Below, in pieces: positions 27,901-39,977 of a DNA stretch of 64,000 nucleotides; positions within the stretch are counted from its first letter, which is position 1, and every line of letters begins with the position of its first letter. Source of the DNA: Bacteroidota bacterium (GTDB lineage: Bacteria; Bacteroidota; Bacteroidia; Chitinophagales; LD1); assembly GCA_016722375.1 (NCBI GenBank), contig JADKJG010000012.1, forward strand, positions 1 to 64,000. Reading direction: 5' to 3'. A program made the translations under genes and the position numbers. The notes beneath the pieces were generated by a model, which saw nothing but the letters and a program-made list of their open reading frames with translations, did no database searches and was not told the origin of the DNA.

Positions 27901-30900
27901 CGAATGTAGTAGGTGGTTGTTATTAAGGGACTTACATCCAATCCCGCATCTGAAGTGGCCAATTGTCCTCCTACCGGTATGGTATAAAGGTCGTTAGAAT
28001 ACCACTGCCAATATGCGAGATTACCCAGTGTTCCACCGGTTTGTGTTAGATGAGTTTGTTGTGTGCCGGTGTTGCAAAGTGGATTGACCGATACGTTCAA
28101 CGAGGAAGGAGCCGTGGACATACCGGGGAAGTTCCAGCCGATATTATTTCCTAAATCCTGGCTGTTGGTACCGGCATTAAAGGTAGCTCCGCCGGTTGCC
28201 TGGTTATCGGATATACGTATATAATCCGCACAAACGGTGCCGCTTGATTTTGAAAAAGTAGCACGGCTTCCAGCCACACTGGATTGGATGCGGATAGGAA
28301 AACCGCCTGATCCACTGATGTTGAGATCGCCGTTAATCGTTTGTGTAGTTCCATTCGTAAGCGTATACTCATGACCGGGTGAAAAAGTCAGATTATTGAA
28401 AGTGCAACTAGCGGATATCACACCATCGGTAGCAAAACTCACGTTGTGAAAGTTCATAGCTGACTGTATTAAACCCGACTTACAGGGCCCTGGAAAGTTC
28501 AGGTCATAATAGGTTAAACCACCACCGCCGCCAAATCCAATACCCGGCGAAAAGCTTAGATTATTACCCGTCAGATTAATGGTGGAGGTACCCGCATTCA
28601 ACGTCAATCCCGGTGCATATACCTATAGGCCAGGAAGTAAAGGATATGTAGGACACATTAAACACTGATGAGCCCATAATCAGTCCGCGCGGCGTGGCAA
28701 CCGTTGATGTAAAACTGCTACAATTTACTGTCTGTCCATTAGAATTTAATGTGCCACCATTCAGCGTGATGGTGCCGTTCGGCGTGCTAAACACATCCTG
28801 CAAAATCCAGCCGCCACCAATCCCATTGAAATTGATTGCGTTAGCAAATGATTTGCCCCCTGTTGTAATTGTTTTACCCGTACTCGCTGCCTCAAAGTTT
28901 ACCACACCCGCATAAGTCATATTCATTGCGGCTGTTAAGGTCAGCGAGCCGTAAATACGTATTGGATTGGAAGAGACCCCCGCTAAGGTTGGCGTATTGG
29001 TTACGCCCGTCCAAGTCATATCGTTGCACGCAGCAGTTACGTTTATTGTAACTATCTGGCTTGTAGCGTTAAAGGAGTTAAGGTCAAAAAATACATTGTC
29101 GGCTGCCCCTGGGGAGCATCCAAAGATAGCGCCCCCGCTAGTTAGCGACCAGTGATTGCCATCATTCCAGTTACCGGTTCCACCTATCCAGTATAAATTT
29201 TGTCCTCCACCCCCACCAAATGTCCAACCGGTGTTGTTACCCTGATCATTCGAGTTGCTTGCAGTAAATGCTGCACCGGTAGCTTTGATGTCTTTTATGC
29301 TTACATAAGATACACTGACAGGATTTGGAGAGTTTATAGTTGCTTGGCTACCTCCCGTGGAAGATTTGATCGTGATTGGTCCTGTGCAAGTGCCGGTTGC
29401 ACTTAATGAACCGTTTATTGTTTGCGTAGTTCCGTTAGTCAGTGTATAATTGTGGTTGGGTGAAAAGGTCAGATTATTGAAAGTGCAACTAGCGGATATC
29501 ACACCATCGGTAGCAAAACTCACGTTGTGAAAGTTCATAGCTGACTGTATTAAACCCGACTTACAGGGCCCTGGAAAGTTCAGGTCATAATAGGTTAAAC
29601 CACCACCGCCGCCAAATCCGATACCCGGTGAAAAACTTGGATTATTACCCGTCAGATTAATGGTGGAAGTACCCGCATTCAACGTCAATCCCGGTGCATA
29701 TACCTGCCAAGAGGTAAAGGATATGTAGGATACATTAAACACCGATGAACCCATAACCAGTCCACGCGGCGTGGCAACCGTTGATGCAAAACTGCTGCAA
29801 TTTACCGTCTGTCCATTAGAATTTAGCGCGCCACCATTCAGCGTGATGGTGCCGTTTGGCGTGGCAAAGATATCCTGCAAAGTCCAGCCGCCACCAACGC
29901 CATTGAAGTTGATTGCGTTAGCAAATGATTTACCCCCTGTTGTAATTGTTTTACCCGTACTCGCTGCCTCAAAGTTTACCACACCCGCATAAGTCATATT
30001 CATTGCGGCTGTTAAGGTCAGCGAGCCGTAAATACTTATTGGATTGGAAGAAGCCCCCGCTAAGGTTGGCGTGTGGGTTACGCCAGTCCATGTCATATCG
30101 TTGCAGTTAGCAGTTACATTTATTGTAACTATTTGGCTTGCCGTGGTAAAGGAGTTAAGGTCAAAAAATACATTATCCGGTATGCCGGGGGAGCATCCGA
30201 GGGGAGCGCCACCGCTGGTCAGCGACCAGTGATTGCCATCATTCCAGTTGCCGGTTCCGCCTATCCAGTATAAGTTTTGCCCTCCGCCTCCTCCAACAAA
30301 TGTCCAGCCGGTGTTATTACCCTGATTGAAACAATTGTTTGCGCTCCCGTAGCCTTCATATCACGAATGTTTAAATAAGCCACGCTAACAGGATTTGGAG
30401 AATTTATGGTTGCTTGAATGCTTGGGGTGGAAGATTTAAGCGTAATTGGTGTCGTGCAGGTAGCGGTTGCGCTTAATGAACCGTTTATTGTTTGCGTAGT
30501 TCCGTTAGTCAGCGTATACGCGTGGTTGGGTGAAAAAGTCAGATTGTTGAAAGTACAACTGGAGTAAATCTCTCCATCAGTAGCAAAATTAACATTATGA
30601 AAGTTCATAGCCGACCGAATCGAAGCCGACTTACAGGGCCCTGGAACGTTCAGGTCATAATAGGTTAAACCAGCGCCACCGCCAAATCCGATACCCGGTG
30701 AAAAACTTGGATTATTGCCCGTCAGATTAATGGTGGAAGTACCTGCATTCAATGTCAATCCCGGTGCATATACCTGCCAGGAAGTAAAGGATATGTAAGA
30801 TACATTAAACACCGATGAGCCCATAATCAGTCCACGCGGCGTGGCAACCGTTGATGTAAAACTGCTGCAATTTACCGTCTGCCCATTGGAGTTTAGCGTG

Positions 30901-31466
30901 CCACTATTCAGCGTGATGGTGCCGTTCGGCGTTGTAAACACATCCTGCAAAATCCAGCCGCCACCCACGCCATCAAAGACAACATTGCCCGCAAGCGACT
31001 TTCCATTAGTGGTAATGGTATTCCCCGCAGTGGTAGCTGAGAATTTTATAGTTCCGTTAAAGCTATTTACCATCGTTGAATTTAATATGAGCGAGCCGTA
31101 GATGTTTAGAACATAGGCAGAACTTCCGGATGTAAAAACTGCACCGCTGATTGCATTGGTCCAATCCATATTATGACAACTATACAAGGTGCTATTTATT
31201 GTAATAGTCTTACTTACGCCAGTAAATGAATTTGCATCGAAAAAAACATCATCGGCAGATGTCGGTATCTGCGTATAGAACGACGTGCCTCCTGATGTAG
31301 TGGCCCAATGGTTAGCAAAATCAGACCAAGTGCCTGAACCGCCTACCCAATAGTAGTTGCTACCGACAGCAAACTGAAAACAAACCAACATTAGCGTTAA
31401 TAATGTCCATTGAATTTTTGTTGCGATTTGTTCGCAACAAAAGTGTTTAGTATAGACGTGTTTCAT
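24951..31466 (-). pseudogene. Giant T9SS-secreted surface protein with ~1.08-kb repeats, PKD and sorting domains; two frameshifts
   Basis: Three minus-strand frames (31466-30261, 30096-28576, 28607-24951) join into one protein of about 2,170 residues. It starts MKHVYTKHFC with a signal peptide ending near FAVGS. Three modules of about 360 residues follow, each with YYWVGGSGTW/YWIGGTGNW, a DNVFFD segment, FNGVGGGW and GTSTINLTGNN motifs. Then come Ig-like segments, a region with HSGWNLVGNPYPS, a PKD domain (YHWDFGDGNTAT) and a type A T9SS sorting domain ending KKVFIVNN. The protein should cross the outer membrane by T9SS and be displayed or released, perhaps as an adhesin. Frame breaks lie near 30330-30350 and at 28619-28626, where ACCTGCCAGG of the other copies has a 4-nt insertion. 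It starts 46 nt after the upstream paralogue. Confidence 0.8.
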
Positions 31467-31512
31467 ATTCTTGATTGTTTTTGAAAACTGTTTTTGTAAA
31501 TACTTTTAAAGC

Positions 31513-34500
31513 CTACATTTTTATTAACTTGGTAATGAGGGATTGTTCTTCTGTTTGTATCCGCAACCAATAAATTCCCCTCGCTACATTTAGCTCTACC
31601 GGAAATCTGTTGGCGCTTATTTTCATCTCATAAACCTTTCTACCCTGTCCATCAAAAACTTCGGCAATACTTCCAACCAATTCATGTTGCGCTTCAATAA
31701 TCCAAGCACCATCAGGAGAAGGATTGGGGTATATTCGAACCGCTCCTTCACCGGCTAAATCATTAATGCCGACCGCAATAAATGTTGCTACCGAGCGCGC
31801 ATGGCAACCATTGGCATCGGTTATCTCCACCTGATAGTTTCCGGCTTGCTTGGCTATCAATATAGGCGATGTCTCACCAGAAATCAAGCTGTTATTAAAA
31901 TACCACTGAAAAGCGATGCCATTATAAACTGTCAACGTATCGCCTTTAACGCTGATAGACACCGATGGTACGGGATAAACCGAAAGGCCTATATGGTTGG
32001 AGGTAGCGGTACACCCATTATTGTCGGTGACCGTCAGATAATAATTGCCGGCTTGTTTAGAATAGAGGCACTTAGTCGTTTCACCCGTATTCCAAATATA
32101 TTGTTGATACCCTGCTGCAGCACAAATATATGCACTGTCCTGGGCACAAATCGTAGGCTTATCTACACTAATTGAAATATCAGGAAGCGATAATGAACTT
32201 GCAACCGTTGCAGTATCGGCTATGGTACAACCTCCCGAACTGACTACAGTTACTTCATATTGCCCTTCGGATAAGTTCAATACAATAGCCGTAGTATCCC
32301 CTGTATTCCATAAATAGCGAAACGGCCCCGTACCGGTATTGATTGCTGCTTGCACGGTTCCGTTGTTCTGTCCGCAGGTGGTATTGTTGGTGATTAGAGA
32401 TAAATCAATCCCTCCCGAACCAACATGGATGGTTGCATTATCCGTACCGGAGCAGCCTTGGGAATCGGTCACCGTTATTGTGTATAGTCCCGCCGCTAGT
32501 TGTTTTGCAATTTGTGTGGTATCATTATTGCTCCACAGAAAGCTAAAGGGCGATTGGCCGGTTACCATCTGCACTTTTGCTTCACCAGTATTTCCGCATT
32601 GTGCATCGGTGATCATTACATTAAAAGTTACACTATCCGTAAACGCTATAACGAAAGAGGCAGTATCAACTACGTTGCCCAAACAAACAGAACTCATATT
32701 CAAAACCACTGAAACCACATCACCATTATGCAGTGTGTTGCTTGGAAATACTGAACTGTCCGTTCCGGTAACCGACCCGTTTATATACCAGCTAAACAAC
32801 CCTATTGAATCGGCATTTGTCGCGGAGGCATTTAGAGTAATTAGCTTACCCGAGCATATAGCACCTGGTGTTGTATTTGATATTGACACAGAGGGAGTGC
32901 CGCCAATATTCGTAAAGTTCCATCCGGTATTGCCGCCTAAATCCTCGCTATTAGTCCCCGCATAAAACAGCGCCCCCCCAGTAGCGTTATTGTCAGAGAG
33001 TCGGACATAGTCCACGCAAACCGTACCGGTTGATTTGTAGAAAGTTGACTGGCTGCCTGAAGTGCTGGATTGAATTCTAACAGGAAAACTGCCGGTGCCA
33101 CTTATGATCATGTCTCCAAGAACAGTTTGTGTTTTCCCGCTGGATAATGTATAAGTTCGTCCAGGGGTAAACCGGATCTCATTCATCGTATTATTTCCGC
33201 TTATTTCTCCACTACTCAGAAAACTCACATTATGGTAGAAGTTGTTGCCTTGGAGTTTGCCTGATGCGGGGGTCCGAGAAGTTTACATCGAAATACGTAA
33301 TGCCGCTGCCAGTAAAGCCAAGCCGGGCGAAAAGCCCGTGTTGTTACCGGTCAGATTGATAGTAGAAGTACCACAGTTAAGAGTCATTCCCGGTGATGTC
33401 ACATCCCATGCCGTAAACGATATGTATGAGATATTGAAAACGGATGCTCCCATATTTAATCCCCTTGTAGTGGCCGATGTAGAGGTAAAGTGGCTTGCCG
33501 ATACCGTCTGGCTATTAGTGGTTAAGGTCCCGTTGTTCAGATTGATATCACTAGTAGTGGTCAATGCATCCTGAAGCGTCCATCCTCCTCCTACACCAAC
33601 AAAGTTGACTACATTGCTGAAACTCTTCCCCAGCAGTGATGGTCTTGCCTATCGAAATTGCTTCAAAATTTACCGGACCCGCAAAGGTTAAATTCATCCC
33701 ACTTACAAACGTCAGAGAACCGTAGATTTTTAAAGTGTTCGATGACGGGCCTGCAAACGTTGGCGTGTTCGCTACTCCTGTCCAGGTCATATTATGGCAA
33801 TTGGCCGTAGGAACGTCTATTGTTACTGTCTGTCCACCTACTGAAAAGGAGTTTACATCACAAAAGACATTGTCGGCAGTCGTCGGCACGCAGCCGTAAG
33901 GAGTACCACCACTGGTCAGCGACCAATGGTTGCCATCGCTCCAGTTGCCTGCATTGCCTATCCAGTAAAGATTTTGACTGGCACTAGTATTGATTGTCCA
34001 CCCGCTATTATTTCCCAAATCCTGCGAATTGTTTGCTGTGAAGGAGTTGCTGGTACCATTAATATCCTTTAGCGATACATAGTTGACAACAATCGGATTA
34101 TTCACTGAATTGAGTGTGGTTTTGGCTGCCCGCCGTATTTGTCTTGATGGCAATCACTGCACTACAGGTCCCATTAGCTATTAGTGCCCCATTGATAGTT
34201 TGGGTCTTAGCGTTTGTAATTGTATATGTATAGCCTGACGAGAAGTTTAGATTGTTGTAAGTATTATTCCCACTGATTTCTCCGTGAGTGGCAAAACTCA
34301 CATTATGGTAGAAGTTGTTTCCTTGGAGTTTGCCTGATGCGGTGCCGGTGCCCGAGAAGTTTACATCGAAATACGTAATGCCGCTGCCAGTAAAGCCAAG
34401 CCCGGGTGAAAAGCCCGTGTTGTTACCGGTCAGGTTGATAGTAGAAGTACCACAGTTAAGAGTCATTCCCGGTGATGTAACATCCCATGCGGTAAACGAT

Positions 34501-36223
34501 ATGTATGAGATATTGAAAACGGATGCTCCCATATTTAATCCCTTGTAGTGGCCGATGTAGAGGTAAAGTGGCTTGCCGATACCGTCTGGCTATTAGTGGT
34601 TAAGGTCCCGTTGTTCAGATTGATATCACTAGTAGTGGTCAATGCATCCTGAAGCGTCCATCCTCCTCCTACACCAACAAAGTTGACTACATTGCTGAAA
34701 CTCTTCCCCGCAGAAGTGATGGTCTTGCCTATCGAAATTGCTTCAAAATTTACCGGACCCGCAAAGGTTAAATTCATCCCACTTACAAACGTCAGAGAAC
34801 CGTAGATTTTTAAAGTGTTCGATGACGGGCCTGCAAACGTTGGCGTGTTCGCTACTCCTGTCCAGGTCATATTATGGCAATTGGCCGTAGGAACGTCTAT
34901 TGTCACTGTCTGCCCACTTACGGAAAAGGAGTTTACATCAAAAAAGACATTGTCGGCAGTCGTCGGCACGCAGCCGTAAGGAGCACCACCACTGGTCAGC
35001 GACCAATGGTTGCCATCGCTCCAGTTGCCTGCATTGCCTATCCAGTAAAGATTCTGACTGGCACTAGTATTGATTGTCCACCCGCTATTATTTCCCAAAT
35101 CCTGCGAATTGTTTGCTGTGAAGGAGTTGCCGGTACCATTAATATCCTTTAGCGATACATAGTTGACAACAATCGGATTATTCACTGAATTGAGTGTGGT
35201 TTGGCTGCCCGCCGTATTTGTCTTGATGGCAATCACTGCACTACAGGTCCCATTAGCTATTAGTGCCCCATTGATAGTTTGGGTCTTAGCGTTTGTAATT
35301 GTATATGTATAGCCTGACGAGAAGTTTAGATTGTTGTAAGTATTATTCCCACTGATTTCTCCGTGAGTGGCAAAGCTCACATTATGGTAGAAGTTGTTTC
35401 CTTGGAGTTTGCCTGATGCGGTGCCGGTGCCCGAGAAGTTTACATCGAAATACGTAATGCCGCTGCCAGTAAAGCCAAGCCCGGGTGAAAAGCCCGTGTT
35501 GTTACCGGTCAGGTTGATAGTAGAAGTACCACAGTTAAGAGTCATTCCCGGTGATGTAACATCCCATGCGGTAAACGATATGTATGAGATATTGAAAACG
35601 GATGCTCCCATATTTAATCCCCTTGTAGTGGCCGATGTAGAGGTAAAGTGGCTTGCCGATACCGTCTGGCTATTAGTGGTTAAGGTCCCGTTGTTCAGAT
35701 TGATATCACTAGTAGTGGTCAATGCATCCTGAAGCGTCCATCCTCCTCCTACACCAACAAAGTTGACTACATTGCTGAAACTCTTCCCCGCAGAAGTGAT
35801 GGTCTTGCCTATCGAAATTGCTTCAAAATTTACCGGACCCGCAAAGGTTAAATTCATCCCACTTACAAATGTCAGTGACCCGTAAATCTTTAAAGTGCTA
35901 GATGAAGCACCAGCTAAAATAGGGCTATTAAGAACACCTGACCAATTCAAATCTGCACAGTTTACAATAGTCTGGTCAATAGTTACCGTTTGGTTGGTGC
36001 CCGAAAATGAATTTCCGTCAAAAAATACATTATCCACCGATTGAGGTACCTGAAGGTGAAAACTGCTTCCTCCAGAAGCAGTTGCCCAATGGATAGAATA
36101 ATCTGACCAGTTACCACTACCACCCACCCAATAATAATTTGAAGCAAAGGTTTGTTTCGAAATAAACATTGTACCTGCGAGAACTATTACCGAAAATAGT
36201 AGGTTGTAAAAGTTTTTCTTCAT
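31513..36223 (-). pseudogene. Large T9SS-secreted surface protein with near-identical ~1.08-kb repeats and SprB-type repeats; several frameshifts
   Basis: From ATG 36223 (MKKNFYNLLFSVIVLAG, signal peptide ending TFA) the protein runs about 1,570 residues over five partial frames. It has three long modules of about 360 residues (YYWVGGSGNWSD, DNVFFD, GKTITSAGKSF, GVGGGWTLQDA, TSTINLTGNNTGFSPG). The C-terminal part has an Ig-like segment and SprB-type repeats (DAQCGNTGEAKV; PFSFLWSNNDTT). It ends in a type A T9SS sorting domain (VRIYPNPSPDG ... LIKM). Breaks lie near 34540 (CCC versus CCCC in the other copies), 34122 (TTTT versus TTT), 33625-33640 and 33255-33345 (deletions of C and of a short GGTGCC stretch). 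The modules are almost identical at the DNA level, so assembly collapse is likely. It is paralogous to the downstream giant gene and probably co-transcribed with it. Confidence 0.8.
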
Positions 36224-36497
36224 TTCAAATTCATGATAAGCCCAACAATTTGTTTTTTTATTTTCCTCATAGAGATACTCCGCAAATTTGAAAGTAAATC
36301 TTCAATACGATTACCGCAAACCATACTTTAAAACATTATTAGAACTCTAACAGGTATTTCATTGCCTTCGTAAAATATGATTCTCGAAACATAATAGCTA
36401 TAATTTCCGTTAGAATAGGTACAGTACTTTGTAATTTTATACGGCTTTCATTCTTCCTAATTAGTTATTACCTTCGTTAGATTCCTAATAGATATTT
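36224..36497. other. Divergent intergenic region
   Basis: AT-rich gap between the start of the T9SS repeat gene (minus) and the TPR-like gene (plus). A weak TACCTTCG box at 36469-36476 may serve the plus-strand gene. No RNA gene or repeat is recognised. Confidence 0.4.
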
Positions 36498-38024
36498 ATG
36501 TACAACTCTGATGCGCTCTTTTTGTTGATTAAGGCAATGAGCAAGTCCGAAAAAAGATATTTTAAAGTAGAGAACGTCAAATCTGAGTCGAACTCCAGCA
36601 AAGATTATTTACGGCTTTTTGACGCTATAGACGCGCAAAAAGAATATGATGAAAAAGCGCTGAAGAAAAAATTTAAAGGGGAGCGTTATTTTAATCAAAT
36701 TGGGGCTGTTAAGCATTATTTGTATCGCCAGATTCAAAAAAGCCTGACTAACTATTATCATGAATCTTCTCCTAACATTCGGCTCAACGAGTCTCTTTCG
36801 GAAATTGAGATTCTGTTTAATAAAAATTTAATTAATAATTGCGCGAACAGTATTAAAAAGGCTAAAGCCCTTGCTTATAAACATGAAAAGTGGCCGGAAT
36901 TATTACGATTGGTCTCATGGGAAACAAAAGTGACTGTCTTACTGTATAGTTCAGAAAAAGCTGCATCGCTTAATCAGGAAATAGAGGTGGAGCGAACGAC
37001 TATTTGGACGAAATATCAGCAACAGATAGCACTACAGGTGTTAGGTACTCAGATCCGTTTATTCTTCCGCAAGAAAGGTTACGCAAAAACACCAGAGGAA
37101 AGGAAGCATATCGAGAACATCCTATCCAATGAACTACTGGGAAAACCGGCCCACTCCTCTGAAGGGGAAATCAATCGGCTGGTTATGAGAGCTAATTGCT
37201 ATACTATTCTAGGAAAACAGGAAGAACGATTTAACGAAAGCAAAAAGGGAATCGAATATTTTCAGTCACATCCAGATATGGTGCAGGCAAACTTTCTGGT
37301 TTACTTCCACAACCTTCGTGATTTGGCGGATATTGCTATCGCTCAAAAAAAATTCACTTATGCGGAGAGTCTAGCAACCATACTAAATGACCTCCATAAG
37401 CAGTACCAACACAAATTAAATCTAAAGTCAAAAATTGTTTATCTGGATTTTGAGGCTTCTATATTGCTTTATAAAGGCGAGTTTGAAAAAGCGCTGGAAA
37501 TTATTCCTAAGACCAGAAGTATTTTAGAACAGTTTGACAAGACTTTAGAGCCCATAGATGCTCTGTTTCTACACTTCATTAACTTCCACATTCATTTTCG
37601 AAATAAAGATTTTCGCAACACGCAGTTGTCCATTCAGGAGATCATTAACCTCGGGCAAATCCGTTGGGATATGCAAGCTCTCGTGAGAATAGCCAATTTG
37701 ATAGTGCAGTATGAACAACACGAGTATCAACACTTGGGCTATGTGTGGCGTTCCACCTATCGCTATTTATTGAAAAAAGAAATGCTTGAAAAGCCAGAAA
37801 CCGTTATTTTGAATTTTATAAAAAATATCTCCCGCATTAATTCAGAAAAACAAGCATTGAATTCCCTCATTCAGTTAAGAGAAGAGTTCCTTCCGTATAA
37901 GGATGAATCCTTTATAGCTTCCTTCCCTTTAATTGAATGGATAGACAGCAAGCTTCAGAAAAGAGAAATCTCCGAGATTGTAATGGAAAATTATCTAAAA
38001 GCCAAAGCCGCCGAAAATGGTTAA
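36498..38024 (+). CDS. Conserved Bacteroidota hypothetical protein, all-helical (TPR-like)
   Basis: 508 residues, almost entirely predicted alpha-helix, no signal peptide and no membrane segment. The N-terminus MSKSEKRYFK is shared with a common but uncharacterised Bacteroidota family of about 500 residues. The central part has paired helices with spacing like tetratricopeptide repeats (for example EFEKALEIIPKTRSILEQFDK). I cannot assign a function. It stands alone, with the CAU tRNA and its terminator downstream on the other strand. Confidence 0.7.
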   Translation: MYNSDALFLLIKAMSKSEKRYFKVENVKSESNSSKDYLRLFDAIDAQKEYDEKALKKKFKGERYFNQIGAVKHYLYRQIQKSLTNYYHESSPNIRLNESLSEIEILFNKNLINNCANSIKKAKALAYKHEKWPELLRLVSWETKVTVLLYSSEKAASLNQEIEVERTTIWTKYQQQIALQVLGTQIRLFFRKKGYAKTPEERKHIENILSNELLGKPAHSSEGEINRLVMRANCYTILGKQEERFNESKKGIEYFQSHPDMVQANFLVYFHNLRDLADIAIAQKKFTYAESLATILNDLHKQYQHKLNLKSKIVYLDFEASILLYKGEFEKALEIIPKTRSILEQFDKTLEPIDALFLHFINFHIHFRNKDFRNTQLSIQEIINLGQIRWDMQALVRIANLIVQYEQHEYQHLGYVWRSTYRYLLKKEMLEKPETVILNFIKNISRINSEKQALNSLIQLREEFLPYKDESFIASFPLIEWIDSKLQKREISEIVMENYLKAKAAENG

Positions 38025-38130
38025 AACTTATTTATAGCCATCCTCTGTGAAAAGGTTCGCAAGTGCGGTTCTGTTACGTATTTCTATTGCTTTGGTATTA
38101 AACGCCGTCTTTCAAATACAAGCTTAGGCT

Positions 38131-38165
38131 AAAAATAAAGGGTTTCGGAATTTTCCGAAACCCTT
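38131..38165 (-). terminator. Terminator of the CAU tRNA gene
   Basis: AAGGGTTTCGG (138-148) and CCGAAACCCTT (155-165) form an 11-bp perfect stem with a 6-nt loop. On the minus strand it is followed by TTTATTTTT. It sits 10 nt after the 3' end of the tRNA. Confidence 0.85.
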
Positions 38166-38175
38166 ATGCCTCTTG

Positions 38176-38249
38176 TGGTCCCACCTGGGCTTGAACCAGG
38201 GACCCCCTGATTATGAGTCAGGTGCTCTAACCAGCTGAGCTATAGGACC
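38176..38249 (-). tRNA. tRNA with anticodon CAU (elongator Met or Ile2)
   Basis: The minus strand forms a full cloverleaf: acceptor GGTCCTA/TGGGACC (with one mismatch or G-U pair), D-arm GCTC...GAGC, anticodon loop CTCATAA, and a T-arm with TTCAAGC. The TA next to GCTCAGCTGG is typical of elongator tRNAs, so it is not initiator tRNA. Met and lysidine-modified Ile2 cannot be told apart by eye. Confidence 0.92.
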
Positions 38250-38287
38250 TGCATTTTCAGTGCGCTGCGAAAATAGTTATTCAATCC

Positions 38288-38295
38288 TATTTTTG
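38288..38295 (+). promoter_or_regulatory. -7 box of the HAD phosphatase gene
   Basis: TATTTTTG matches TAnnTTTG and ends 6 nt before the ATG at 38302. It supports that start over an upstream in-frame alternative. No clear -33 box is visible. Confidence 0.5.
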
Positions 38296-38301
38296 AAGCC
38301 G

Positions 38302-38934
38302 ATGAAACCCTTTAAAAATCTCATTTTTGATATAGGCAATGTTCTGGTGGACATTGACTACGAAGTAACCGTCCGGGAATTCCAAAAGCTGGCCACTATG
38401 GACTTTGGCAGCATTGTTTCCTATTCCAAACAACATCATCTGTTTGACTGGTTTGAGACCGGAAAGATTTCAGCCGACGATTTTCGTCGCGAGTTGCGGC
38501 AATTTCTTCGCCCAGAGGTGAGCGACGATGAAATTAATCAGGCATGGAATTCAATTCTGCTGAATTATCCATCAGATAAATTTGATTTATTGAAAACGCT
38601 GAAGTTAGGTTATCGTACTTATGCGTTGAGTAACATCAACGAAATTCATGTTGCTGAGATTAATGCAGCCGCTCGGAAGAAATTTCAGCAACCAGACTTC
38701 GCCAGTTTCTTTCACCGGGCATATTATTCAAATGAAGTAGGTTTTCGAAAACCGGAGATGGAAATTTATGAGGCTATACTATCCAGAGAGAAGTTAAACC
38801 CGAACGAAACATTTTTTGTTGATGATAAGGAAGAAAATGTGGTGGCAGCTAAGAACTTGGGTATTCAAGCCTATCTGCTTTCTGACAGAAACCAGTTGTT
38901 TGAGCTTCTAAAACAAACAGGTATAATTAATTAG
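38302..38934 (+). CDS. HAD-superfamily hydrolase (subfamily IA-like phosphatase)
   Basis: 210 residues from MKPFKN. Motif I is FDIGNVLVD; the DxGN form is typical of the YihX/epoxide-hydrolase-N group. The cap domain is helical (WFETGKISADDFRREL), motif II is ALSNI, motif III has KP in FRKPEMEIY, and motif IV is FVDDKEENV. It is expected to dephosphorylate small phosphorylated metabolites in the cytoplasm; substrate unknown. Its 3' end overlaps the convergent DUF3089 gene by 8 nt. Confidence 0.88.
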   Translation: MKPFKNLIFDIGNVLVDIDYEVTVREFQKLATMDFGSIVSYSKQHHLFDWFETGKISADDFRRELRQFLRPEVSDDEINQAWNSILLNYPSDKFDLLKTLKLGYRTYALSNINEIHVAEINAAARKKFQQPDFASFFHRAYYSNEVGFRKPEMEIYEAILSREKLNPNETFFVDDKEENVVAAKNLGIQAYLLSDRNQLFELLKQTGIIN

Positions 38935-39931
38935 ATCCATGCTGGCTTACAAAATATGATTGGATGCGTTGGCGCACATTTTCACGAATGTCATACCAGT
39001 ATAAGTTGTAGTCGGCGATATGAAGATTTTTCATGGAACGGACATAAGGCAACTTAGTTTCTACCCAAAGAAAATGGTTGTGTATCTGTGTAGCACATGC
39101 CTCCGGATATTTTTTGTTGAGATTTAAAAGTACAGCCCCTTTGCTGTGCGAAGAATCTTCGAAAACTTTATCCCGACTCCAGGACAAAGGATTGACACAA
39201 ACATCGCCAAACAACGGACTATTGCCCGGCTCCACCCCTTTTTTATAGGATGCCCACGTAACATAGCAGCCGGTTTGTGTTCCATTCTCGCAGGGCTTTA
39301 GGTTGTGATACATCGAATCCGTTATGCCAAACCCGACCAGGTAAGCTGCCACAAGTTGATGCCTCAAGGCAGTAGTATCAAAAAATTCCTGCATCAGCTT
39401 TCGGGCATGTCTGGTCCCTTGGCTATGTGAAGCAATAATAATTGGGCGCCCTTGGTTGTAATGCTCCATATAATATTCAAAAGCACTTTTCACATCCTGA
39501 TAGGCAAGGTCCAACGCCTTTTCACCATCCTTCTGATGTGATTTTTCAAATGCCTCGATAATAGCTTGACGGTAGCGAGGCACATAAACCCGACAACTTT
39601 GATTAAACACACTCGCCTGATATTTCACTGGCTTTCGGTCAGTTCTACGGTTCAGCTTTTTATCATCTATTGAAGCATTCCATGTTTCTCCGTGATAATA
39701 GGTGGTGGGATAAATGAAGAATACATCTGCCTCTTTAACCGAGTCGTTTACCCATGTTTCTGAAGAAGGAATGATATCAGCCGCATCTTTTTGAAAAGGA
39801 AGTGCACTCCAGTTTTTCTCCTGCGAGTAATCCGGTGCTTCAGGTTGCGCTTCTAAACTGAAGCTGGGTGTTTGAGCAGCCGATACAATAAAGGCGAAAA
39901 GAAAAAAGATAAAAACACTAAGCTGTTGCAT
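38927..39931 (-). CDS. DUF3089 alpha/beta-hydrolase, secreted
   Basis: 334 residues with a signal peptide ending VSAAQ. DUF3089 features are ADVFFIYPTTYY, RYRQAIIEAF, ALDLAYQDVKSAFEYYM and the nucleophile elbow ASHSQG (catalytic Ser). It belongs to the lipase-like alpha/beta-hydrolase group, probably periplasmic; the real substrate is unknown. It is convergent with the HAD gene and divergent from the EGF-like lipoprotein gene. Confidence 0.85.
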   Translation of the reverse strand: MQQLSVFIFFLFAFIVSAAQTPSFSLEAQPEAPDYSQEKNWSALPFQKDAADIIPSSETWVNDSVKEADVFFIYPTTYYHGETWNASIDDKKLNRRTDRKPVKYQASVFNQSCRVYVPRYRQAIIEAFEKSHQKDGEKALDLAYQDVKSAFEYYMEHYNQGRPIIIASHSQGTRHARKLMQEFFDTTALRHQLVAAYLVGFGITDSMYHNLKPCENGTQTGCYVTWASYKKGVEPGNSPLFGDVCVNPLSWSRDKVFEDSSHSKGAVLLNLNKKYPEACATQIHNHFLWVETKLPYVRSMKNLHIADYNLYWYDIRENVRQRIQSYFVSQHGSN

Positions 39932-39977
39932 TTCAGGTTACGACGGGTTATTTTACATTCGTGAATTAAAGTAAACG

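Noticed and set aside
24951..36223. Plus-strand open frames inside the T9SS repeat genes
   Set aside because: They recur once per 1.08-kb module as antisense shadows of the repeats and have no start context of their own.
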